A stretch of 52,556 nucleotides of DNA from Chromera velia (lineage: Eukaryota; Sar; Chromeraceae). The notes under the pieces are model-generated. The model saw nothing but the letters and a program-made list of their open reading frames with translations. It searched no databases and was not told where the DNA came from. The translations under genes were made by a program, and so were the position numbers. Shown here in pieces: positions 43,701 to 52,556 of this stretch. Positions within the stretch are counted from its first letter, which is position 1. Each line of letters opens with the position of its first letter. The DNA lies in NCBI GenBank assembly GCA_018398765.1, contig JAHBMJ010000081.1, positions 1 through 52,556 of the forward strand. The letters run 5' to 3'.

Positions 43701-46104
43701 TGGCTCTGGCAAACAATCTTCGAAAGCATCTTCCATAAGATGGAGGCCATGGAGAAGTCCATTCGACGACTGGCTACAAGAACAGAAGAGGCAACCACGG
43801 AAGTCAGAACTCAGGCAACGAAAGGAATGACGATCGGTGCCACAATCTTCGCGGTGGTGACCTTCATCTTCCAACTCTTCGGCCTTCTGGGTGCCAATTT
43901 CCTCCGTGTTGGAGTGGACATCACGATCGTGAGAACGGGGTTCGCCGCTCTCTTTCCGGTTACTCTGGATACACTCTTCGGGCCCCTCGCCGATGTGAGT
44001 CAAATATTGTGGTTAATTGAGCATTTCGATCTGAAAAGAGTCGATTGAATTATTTTCCCAACAAGAAGTTTGTGAAGAAAATTAAAGCCCAAATGACACA
44101 AGCAAGCAGTGAAACGACCAGCATGCCAAAGCTTACACAGGTGCGACCTGTTTTCTTTTTATAGACCTTACCTGAAGCCTTTCTTGACAGCATGGCTGAA
44201 CGGATGAATAAAAGCACTCACTTTTTTCTGCAGCCACTGACAGACGTCCCTCAATTTTCGTTTTTTCTTTCATGTCCCCCTCTGTTGGGGCTGTCAGATA
44301 GTTTTCTCTTCTCTGTTTTATCCTTCTCCTAGTTGTCTTCTCTCTCTTCCTTCTGTGAGACTCTTGAGTTCATCGCGCTGTCGTACAGTTCATCTCGCTC
44401 TCCTTCTCTCTTACAGGCTCTCGAGGCTGTCCGTCTCGAGTTTATCGCGCTGTCGTTCCTGGAGTTCTCAGGCGGGCTCTCAACCTCAGTCTCCATGACC
44501 TCTGCACAGTGCACTTCAGATGTCTCTCCTCAGGATTGTGGAGGGGCATCTGAGACCGACTCCTTCGGCACAACGTTCCTCCTTGTGAGGGGTCAGCCAG
44601 AGGGAGGGAGGGAGGATTCAGGGAGGGCTAGGACATCGGGATTAAACAAGAAACCGCAACATGAGATGATCTTCCAAAGAAGGGCAGTCAAATCGTCTCG
44701 GAGCAAACGAGGACCCCACAGACGGGGGCTTCTTTCCAATCGGGTCGCCCGTCTAATGGATAGGAGAGGGGACAGCCATTGGCCTACCGTATCTTCTTTC
44801 TTTTTGGTACTTGGGGAAGGGGAAGAAGGTGTCAATGCATGGAGAGGATTACATGCAGTCGCTGTTTTACAATGGACAGACTGATCATTTTCGTGTGACT
44901 GCAGGTGTGGCGGCTGCGGCGTCTCTGTTGCTGGTCCAGAGCGGGATGCTGACGGTGCTGCCTCTCTTCGCAGTCGCTCTAGAGCAACGGAGACGCGCCA
45001 TTCCGGGAGACAAAACCATGCAGCATTTCTTCGTCATGTGCCTGCAGGTGAGTGAGGGAACTAAGAGGCATCGATCAAATTGGAATAAGCAAGCGTGACA
45101 TGCAGTCAGAAAATTCAGATCTTTGAGATGCTGCAGACTTCTATCTCATGGGGTGATGTGTCTCTGCATGTGCCCCTCTGACGAGTGTGATGACACATGG
45201 GGCGCAGGCAGGCTTCGTTGCATGTGGACGATGTATGTATTTTTCTGCGTCTCAAACAGATTCAAGTGCATGTATGTCTGTTCATGCAGCTCCTGTGCAC
45301 CGGCTCTATCTACCTGATCGTTCTCACAACGCAAGTCAGTGAGTGAGTGAGTGAGCGAACAGAATCACAGTCAGCTTCCTGAACGCAGTCAATGTGGGCA
45401 TGCAGGAAGCGGATTGACTTTGACTCCTTTCTGTGCTGTCTGAATCCGCAATGTACGTATTGAGGGGGAATACCTGAGAAAGGAAGTTCGGGTCTCCGGC
45501 GATTCTCTTTCCTCTTTCCTCGGAAGGCCGAGCCAAGAAAACTGCGTAAGCAACTTCTTTTCTTGAATTCTCACGCACTCCCTACACGAGGATACAGCGT
45601 GTGTGCACGACTGTATGACTTATTTTCTCCCTGCTTTCCTTCCTTTCTTCCTTGCAGTCGGCCATCGCCATCATCACTCTTCGCGTCCTTCTCCTGTTCC
45701 GCCGCTCCACCTCTGCGTGGGATATCGGCGGCTACATCTACTCTGTGCTGGGCAACTCCATCATCTTCCTCGCGGCTGCAGTGTTTGCGGCAGGCACCCT
45801 CCTGGGAGACGTTTTCTTCGGGTGAGTGAGCGAGTGAGTGAGTGAGTGTGCATGTGCGTGTGAGTAATTGAGCGAGTGAGCGTGTGAGTGAGTTGTGAGT
45901 GACAGTGGAATGATGAGACGCCGATCCGGTTTGAATTCTGTTGTATGCTGGGTGTCTAGACGAGCACGAAAAAGCGCCCCTCAGCAAGCTTTCAACCGAA
46001 CCCCGCTTGCGAGGATCATGTTTCTTTAGAACCTCTCTCCCGATCTTGCCAATGCTCTTGGAAATCCACACACACACACACGCACACACACACACACGCA
46101 CGCA

Positions 46105-46135
<31 letters not shown>

Positions 46136-46153
46136 GCGCGCGCACACACACAC

Positions 46154-46194
<41 letters not shown>

Positions 46195-48331
46195 GACTTA
46201 CACGTACACACACACACACACACGTTCACTGTCTATACACGCACACACACTTACTTGGGACTGCACAGACAAACAGGAAGGGGGGAATTGGTTTGCAAGA
46301 GCTCGGCGTTCATCGATAGAGCAGTCCTCTCCACGTTTGGCTTCACCTCAGAGTTCCTCCGAAGCCTACCTTCTTGCCGGTTGTCCGTGTATCTGACCTT
46401 TCTTCCATGTCCTCTCTGTCAAGAATTTGTATGTAGACTGTACCTCTGTGCGTGCTCATCAGGCTTCATCTACTCTTCTGTCTGTCCACTTGTGCGCATG
46501 CAGCGCGTTGGCAGGTGAGACGGTCCTGCAGCTGGCCGCATTCCGAAAGAAGACGGACAAGACAAAGGCACTCGACGAACGGCTTGAACGGAAGGCTCTG
46601 GAAGGCGACAGATTGGCGAAGATGAAGATGAGCCCGAGGAGTCAGATCGCACTCTTGCAAGAGCACGAAGGGATTTCGCAAAAAGAGAAAAAAAACCACG
46701 GCGAAGAAGAGAATGTTGCTGTACGAAGAATCTTTGCAGTCTGGTTGCTCATCATTCAAAGGGCCGACGCCGTCAACGCACAGGTTGGCAGACAGACCTA
46801 ATTGTTGTAGTTGTCGTTTTCTTGTAGAAGTCTGGAAGCAGCGTGAAGGGGAACGGAGAGATGTTCTCGTCATTTTCAGGCCATGATCAGCTGAGAGAAG
46901 GAAGAGTATGGGCCAGCTTGCGCAAATTGGATTCTTGTTTCGAGCCACTATGTTGATCAACGGTCGCAAGTCACTCCCCGTTAACTGTGTCCTGTCCTCT
47001 CCTGTCCTGTCCTTGAGTTTCCTTCCGTCTGCATGACCGCGCGATTCTTGTGGTGTGTTCTTTCTTGCACGCTGTATTGCGCTGCAAGAACGACTTGAAC
47101 GGAAAGTCTCTGGACAAAATGTATGTGTACGTCTGTGCTGGATGAATGCAGACCGAATACCGACTGCGGAAGGACGGCAGCGCGCAGCAAGACGGGAAAG
47201 CCTTCACAGACACGTGTGAGGGAGACGGTCCGTCGGAGTGCAAGGGCCCCGGACAGTGCCCCTCCAGAGACAACCTTTACAGGTGAAAGGTCGGGACGGG
47301 GGAGGAAAGGATTCTTGGGTGGTTGTGGAAAGAGAGAGACTCCGAGTCTTCGCTGGCCTTGGCAGGAGGGTCTAGTGGCGTCTCTGCTTTCCCTTCTGGG
47401 TATCAGGAATGCATGGGGGAATCGGACCGTCAGAAAGAAAGGATTTGGTACCTTTGACAAGGCTTTCTGTTTTCTCTCTCCACACCTTGCTTGCTTCTCT
47501 CCTTGGTCCAGTCTCTTGTTTTTTCATTATTCGTTAATGCGTTGTTTTCCAGCTTTTGTGACTCGTAATTCGCCCCCAGACTGACCTCTGTATTTTCCCT
47601 TTGGACCTCTGCAAGCAGACAAATGGACCTGACGAGACAGGAGCTCGTGGACGTGCTCACAGTGCTGGCGACCGTGTTCTCTTTTTGGACTCCCACAGCA
47701 CTCCGGGTCCAGGTCTGTCCGTCCTCTCTTGTCTTGCTGTCTGCCCTGTTTTTTTTTATCTTACACTGCCTTCCCTTGCATTGGACTCTCTGTTGGATGG
47801 AGGATTGGTGGACACAAAGGCATTTTCTTCTCCAGTCCGTGTACCTGCCCGCTCTTCAGAAATCCTCTCATACAACATGAGATCATATGGGCATAATTGT
47901 TCTATCTACCCATTCACCATGAGTGCATGTGCAGAACGTGGAGAAAATCTCGGAGCTTTTGCTGAACATGGGGAGGTCCAAAGACTTTCCGGTGCCGGGT
48001 CTCGACTATGACGAGACGCTTTTGGAGGAGAAGGAGGAAAAGAAGAAGAAGAAATGCGGGAAGGTGGAGAACATTATGGCGGCAGCAATCATTAAAGTCC
48101 TCACACGGGCATTCTCGGTCGTCTACCTTCTAGTGCCCGGGTTTGGGACTTTTGCAGGTCGGGGCCTTCTCACTGAGTGGTCATGACTCCATCACTGCTT
48201 CTTTATGGGTTGTTTTCTCCTATTCGCCGTGTTGTGATATTTGTCGAGTAAATTCGCAGGCAAACCCACTGTTTTTTCTGCCGGAGGTTTTGGCTGCATG
48301 CCAAACAGATTCCCGCCCCGACACACAGACA

Positions 48332-48373
<42 letters not shown>

Positions 48374-49102
48374 TAAGAGCTACACACCGAGAGTGTGACT
48401 CGAAGGAACCTCAGTCGGTCTCAACACTTCCATGCCCTGCAGGGGTTGAATGCTGTTGTGCATCCTCACATTGTTTCTCCCTCCTTCCTTCCTGCAGGAA
48501 AGTTTCTGGAGCGTCTCGGAGACGGCCCTGTGGTTCTTGACTTCTTCATGCTCAGACAACTTCGGAAACAATTGATGGAGAAAGTACAGGGAAGCAAGGA
48601 CCAGATGAAGCAAGCAAAGCAGGAAGCAAAGACAAAGGCCAAGGAGAAATTCAAAGAGTTCACAAACGACGCAGGACAAAAATGGCCTCAGTATCTCCGA
48701 ACGGTTTTGGCGTGGAACAACATTCTCTCCATCGCCCTCACAGCATCCTTCCCCCGTGCTGTGACCGTCTACATTGCTGTAGGGCTGACATCCATCAACG
48801 AAATCATCAACCACATTCTGTCCTCTGAGTTTCTCAACTACGATCGGGCAGTATCCATTGGGATTGACAAATTCTCCAGAGCGAAAAAGGAAATTGGGAC
48901 TACCCTGACAGAAGACCTGGAGGGGGTTACAGAAGCTGTGGGAGTTCCGAACACGCAAGTGATTCAAGTAAGGAGCAGAGCAGAAGACGAGAACCCCTTG
49001 GCAGGCGCTTTGAATGCAGATTCAGGAGGCGCTGTGCCATCAGCTGCAGGGCTGGCAGAGGAGAACCTGGCAGAAAACCTTCCGGGAGTGCCAAGCGAGT
49101 AA
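38627..49102 (+). CDS. Very large multi-exon, multi-pass membrane protein of unknown family
   Basis: Exons placed in phase: 38627/38633-38831, 39068-39271, 39764-40035, (40273-40347 optional), 40487-40581, 40929-41027, 41105-41156, 41482-41559, 41736-41843, 42161-42280, 42688-42803, 43105-43280, 43596-43994, 44417-44591, 44905-45047, 45290-45334, 45658-45821, 46504-46783, 47152-47282, 47619-47712, 47935-48157 and 48498-49102 (TAA). The phase between 41559 and 41736 does not close, so a piece is missing there. About 1,250 residues. The first ~430 are Cys-rich and soluble ([32 protein letters not shown]) with N-glycosylation sequons (NRT, NNT), suggesting a luminal or extracellular domain. About ten hydrophobic segments follow, starting at [20 protein letters not shown], then in exons 43596, 44905, 45290-45821, 46504, 47935 and 48498. 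The tail is Lys/Glu/Ala-rich. No recognisable channel or transporter motif. Confidence 0.7.
39531..39580 (+). repeat. (TTTC)n microsatellite
   Basis: A tttc run passing into tttg/tctg units, in the intron before exon 39764-40035. Confidence 0.9.
40620..40788 (+). repeat. (GTCT)n(CT)n(GT)n compound microsatellite
   Basis: Tetranucleotide gtct units become ct repeats and then a gt run ending near 40778. It lies in an intron of the large membrane-protein gene. The open frames across it are repeat translations. Confidence 0.92.
41251..41407 (+). repeat. 36-bp minisatellite in an intron
   Basis: About 4.3 units beginning ggacattgtgcaaaaacgaa and ending cagaaaagggactgga. The first two are identical and the rest drift. 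The 36-bp length keeps several frames open ([12 protein letters not shown]-type repeats), but the array lies between two exons of the large gene and is probably not translated. Confidence 0.92.
42281..42490 (+). repeat. (GTCA)n/(GTCG)n array starting at a splice donor
   Basis: About 210 bp of gtca, gtcg, gtcc and gtga tetranucleotides. The array begins at the first base of the intron that follows exon 42161-42280 (…GCCGCCTA|GTCAGTCAGT), so the donor hexamer GTCAGT is itself a repeat unit. Confidence 0.93.
45822..45893 (+). repeat. (GTGA)n array starting at a splice donor
   Basis: The intron after exon 45658-45821 begins gtgagtgagcgagtgagtga and continues in diverged gtga/gcga units for about 70 bp. 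Confidence 0.85.
46065..46250 (+). repeat. (CA)n microsatellite
   Basis: Interrupted ca repeats with cgca variants, in the intron before exon 46504-46783. Open frames through it are repeat translations. Confidence 0.93.
48332..48374 (+). repeat. (AC)n(GA)n microsatellite
   Basis: A pure ac run followed by ga repeats, in the intron before the last exon of the large membrane-protein gene. Confidence 0.9.
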
Positions 49103-50494
49103 TGGAGGAAGGAAGCAGTCCCACTGTATAGTTCGTACCGAGTCGCCGTGCAAGACTTTATTCAGAAGGCAGAGACGCAAGAAACACAAAAATCTGCCAT
49201 GCAGAAGAGACATTCATGCAGGTCTGATCCAAAGTGAAGAGGGCTAGAATGTTTGCTGGAAGCAATAACCAGACCTTCCCCGACTGAGCACGCAACTTCA
49301 ATTTCTTAGGTACGATCTTCACGTACGTTGTATACAGGAGTTGAATGCATGATGGGCCGTGACGGTTGAAACGGATCGCCCTTGTCAGAAGACAGCAAAA
49401 CTTGACACATGCTATAAGTGACAGACTGGGAAAAAAGGATGAATAAGAAAGCTCTGACTTAAAGATGACAGCTCCAGCGTATCTTCAACATACTTCAGCA
49501 ACTAAAATATTCAAGTGCAATAACAATTACTTTAAAATTAAATATGTTGACCTAGATTCAATTGGATCTATATCTCTAGATCTATCTGTAATATTTTGTG
49601 TTATGATATGTAATATCCCTTTGGATCTTTTTTAGCGCTGCTCAGTGCTGCTACTAATAAATAAAAGAAAATCTCTCTAGTTTTTTCCTTTTAGTGAGTC
49701 CACTTTACTTACTTTTAATCTATCCTCGTCTATTCTGGTCTTTTAGTTTGATTTTATTGATTTTTTTTTAACTGAATTTTTATTTATAATCACTCTTGTG
49801 CATGACACTGCTAGACTCTGCTTAGATATCATAGGAATTATCGTAGGTCTGTAGCTAGACCTAAGTCTTAATAAGTTTTTATAAGTGTACCAAAATATAC
49901 ATAAGTGCCATTGACACTCGTACTTTCTTAAAATTATTCACTGTCTGTGGCAGTCTATGGCTTTTCGGTGTGAATTTTTGTGGCTGGTAGTAGCCGGTAC
50001 TGGCCGGGGTCGTGGGGCAAGACGTTAGTTGGGGTTAGTTGGGGTCGATGTGACGCAATGCCAAATTAATTGCCAATTTTGTAGGATTTTGTGTCAGCTT
50101 GAATTTTCGGGTGCGCACGACGCGCCCATGCATGCAGGATTGAGTTTTGTGCTTCCGTCCTGCGTGAATTTCTTATCGCCTCTCCGGGCGTGTATTGGTC
50201 CGGTATGCATAGGTTTGGTTCTGCGTGAAGGGGGGCATCCTAGCTGCATGCCTCGTACTCATCGTGGAATCTGGTGGACTCCCTGGACGTACGTGAATGG
50301 GAATCTTCAGCTGAGCGGCTGATCAGAAACATTAAGAACGCAGTCCGGATATTTTCCTTCTGCCCTGAGGCTCTCTGACTTGTTCTGTCGTCTGAAGGCG
50401 GCTCTGAAAGTTTTTTCGAATTACTTCTCGGAGCCTCACGCAAGCTTGCTTCCACAACCACAAAAAGTACTCATTAATATTCCACGCCTTGAAA
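49103..50494. other. Intergenic, partly AT-rich
   Basis: The 3' flank of the large gene, then AT-rich DNA from about 49450 to 49960 without a delimited element, then normal composition up to the next start. An open frame at 50029-50322 has no domain and I do not count it as a gene. Confidence 0.5.
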
Positions 50495-51929
50495 ATGTCG
50501 TCTCCCGAGCCTGCCCCTGCTATGGTTCCCGGCAGCCCTCTCCCTGAGGTCCCTCTCCCCGGATCTGGGGCTCTCGGCCCACAGCAGCTTCCCCCCACCA
50601 TGCCCGGAGGCCTTCCCCCTTTCCGCCCCTTCATGCCCCCTGGCCCACCCATGATGCCTCCAGGAACCATGGGCACTATGGGATCCCTCCCCCCCCCTCC
50701 CATGGGACAGCCAGGCGCGTTCCCCCCCATGCCCCCGATGCCCATGGGGAGCCGCCCTCCTTTCATGGCCTCAGCGACCTACATGCCCAGGCCAATGGTC
50801 AGTCTGTCGTCTACCGTCTCCATTCATGTTTTCCCGAAATACCAGAGAAAACTTCAGGCAATTTTTCTGGAGAGGCAAAAGAGCTGCACCGCGAGTCATC
50901 GAAACAATTTCCCCTCCCCGATGTTCTCCCACCTCTCTGCTCACTTGTGTGAAATCCCTCCATGCGTCTGTCTGTCTGCAGGGCCCCCCTCCTGAGATGA
51001 AGCCCGCCGAGACCAAAGAAGGGGAGATGCCCTCCTTCATGGCCACTATGCCCCCTGGGGTCCGTTCGCTCGCTCGTTCGTTGAGTCGAGTTGTGCGTGC
51101 TTGCGTGTACTTTCTCTCTCTCTCTCTCTCTCTCTCTCTTGCAATCAGACGGTGCTGTGTTGAAGGAACTGCATTTGTCTTCTTCGACTGCCGGTCTGGG
51201 GGAAAGAAAAGAAGGGGTTGTCACTCAATCCGGTGCCTTGCCTAGGGTCCTTCTTCCCCTCTAAATGATTCTCTCTTCTCTCAGCATTGGCGCGGGCCTC
51301 TCTACTGTATCTGTGAGTGTCTGCCTAGATGCCCTATCCCTTTCGCTGTATTGTATCCAGTCCATTTTCTTCTCTTCGCTTCTCTTGTGTGTCTGCAGCC
51401 CCCCCCTCCCGGTGGCAGCTTTATCATGCCCCCCCCCCCCCATGACCTCCACAACCACACTGAAGGAGGAGGGGCTGCCCCCCCCCGCGATCCCCATGCC
51501 CCCCCCCTCGACGATGACCATAAGGGCTCCTCCCATGGGGCCCTCCTACCTGCCCCCGATGGTCTCCCAGATCCCCCCAGGAGTGGAGATCGTCCGCAAT
51601 CTCGGGGAGATCACGTACAAATACTTCGACATCGGGGGAGGCGTCATCGGAAGAGAGTCAGTCACTCAGCCAGCCTGTTTGCTCAATTTATCATTCAATT
51701 GATTCATTGACGGGCAGCTATTCGATTTGAAAGCAAAGACGCGCAGACTAAAAGTTTTTTCGAAAGAGCGTCGGCTGATTGGTTTACATACTCAGACAGG
51801 CAGACAGACAGGCAAGCAGAAAAGAAGAGGTTCATGAGGGGGGAAAGAGGGGAGCGTTTTCGTTCGGTGTTGTTCATCGCTTCTTTCTTCCCCGTCTCTT
51901 CAAAGGCACACTTTTATTCTTGTTTTTCC

Positions 51930-51992
<63 letters not shown>

Positions 51993-52418
51993 CGTAAAGA
52001 AAAAACGATGTAGTGTGTCGGTCTGTCTGTTTGTTTCTATGTCTTTCTACCTGTCGTACCTCTCTGCTGGATCAGCCTTGCAGAGAGAGTGGGGGGCCCC
52101 TTTGATTCGTCCTTCCATCAGCCTCTCTCCTGCAGAGGACCCCCGTTTCCACTCGCGTTGCTCCTCCCCTCCGTGCTGCATGGTGGATTTGCCCAGCTTC
52201 ATGTGTGTTTGTGTCTGTCTCTCTTCGTGCCTGTCTCTTGGCACCCCCCTCTCTCGGTTGCCTGTTGCAGTCTTGCGAAGATGGTGCTTTTGGTTTTCTG
52301 CATCAAGCACGAGGACGAGAGGTACGAAATGGGGTCGGAGGAATGGACGGACACGAAGGAGGCGATTATGTCGACAGGACAGAACGTGGATGGGCAACTG
52401 CCGCTCATGATCGTGGAG
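50495..52418 (+). CDS. Met/Pro-rich protein with conserved-looking C-terminal domain (incomplete at the right edge)
   Basis: Exons 50495-50797, 50982-51059, 51399-51656 and 52271-52418; the gene continues past the window. It starts MSSPEPAPAMVPGSPLPEVP and is followed by about 130 residues dominated by PPM/MPP/GPP repeats, typical of a disordered region. Folded-looking sequence then begins: GVEIVRNLGEITYKYFDIGG, VIGRDLAKMVLLVFCIKHED, ERYEMGSEEWTDTKEAIMST. I do not recognise this domain. Exon 3 is out of frame as assembled: it reads correctly only if the 13-C run at 51429-51441 had 12 Cs, which would also give the phase-2 ending that exon 4 needs. Pro/Met-rich tails of this kind occur in RNA-binding and cytoskeletal proteins, but I assign no function. 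Confidence 0.65.
51929..51990 (+). repeat. (GTCT)n microsatellite
   Basis: About 15 gtct units with one gtcc variant, in the intron before exon 52271-52418. Confidence 0.93.
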
Positions 52419-52556
52419 GTGGGTAGATGCGTTTGTTCTGTTAGGTTTCTTTCTTTCTTGTTTTTTTGTTTCTTTCCTTGCTTGTTTGCTTGCTTGCTTG
52501 CTTTTTTTTCTTTTCGTTTCTTTCTTTCTTGCTGGGTTGCTTGCTTTCTTTTCTGT

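Noticed and set aside
46016-46396. THTHTH / VCVCVC frames
   Set aside because: Translation of a CA microsatellite within an intron.
50029-50322. 97-codon plus-strand frame upstream of the Met/Pro-rich gene
   Set aside because: No domain, and it lies across a composition change; looks like a chance frame.

Overview
The window reads as nuclear DNA of an intron-rich protist, most likely an alga with a complex (secondary) plastid. A photosynthetic alveolate of the Chromera/Vitrella type is my best guess. That is inference. The support is genes split into many short exons, very abundant microsatellites, and a HemW-like protein whose leader looks like a signal peptide followed by a basic transit-like stretch. 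There are no bacterial features, no CRISPR and no rRNA. Two assembly gaps (N runs) lie at 18760-19177 and 32230-32556. All exon boundaries were placed by eye from GT/AG sites and reading-phase agreement.

Layout. 46-1674 (-): PUF60-like RRM splicing factor, running off the left edge. 2315-5297 (+): LON substrate-binding-like domain protein. 5.3-10.4 kb: AT-rich island of nested DNA transposons. 10480-16587 (-): 999-residue leucine-rich-repeat protein in seven exons. 17578-19423: terminal-inverted-repeat element holding a broken ORF and gap 1. 19750-20837 (+): start of an unrecognised gene that runs into a second transposon island (20.8-23.3 kb) with a hAT-like element nested in another element. 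23.4-25.3 kb: GACA-rich composite satellite. 25844-26332 (-): small three-helix membrane protein, divergent from 26947-28904 (+), a short-chain dehydrogenase/reductase. 28.9-30.4 kb: AT-rich island with a MITE. 30446-36403 (-): HemW-like radical SAM protein, divergent from 37005-49102 (+), a very long multi-exon gene (or two) for an unrecognised multi-pass membrane protein. 50495-52418 and beyond (+): Met/Pro-rich protein, cut by the right edge.

The genes do not form an obvious pathway. RNA splicing, a LON-type domain, heme/radical-SAM chemistry, an SDR and LRR and membrane proteins are simply neighbours. Three head-to-head pairs (PUF60-like/LON, small membrane protein/SDR, HemW/large membrane protein) share upstream regions of about 0.6 kb each.

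Main points for follow-up: a relaxed 5' splice site (GTNNG, often C or T at +3); microsatellites that start exactly at splice donors; several transposable elements that can be delimited, two with exact 8-bp target duplications; a HemW with a 21-nt microexon and a roughly 250-residue insertion; and the unrecognised large membrane protein.
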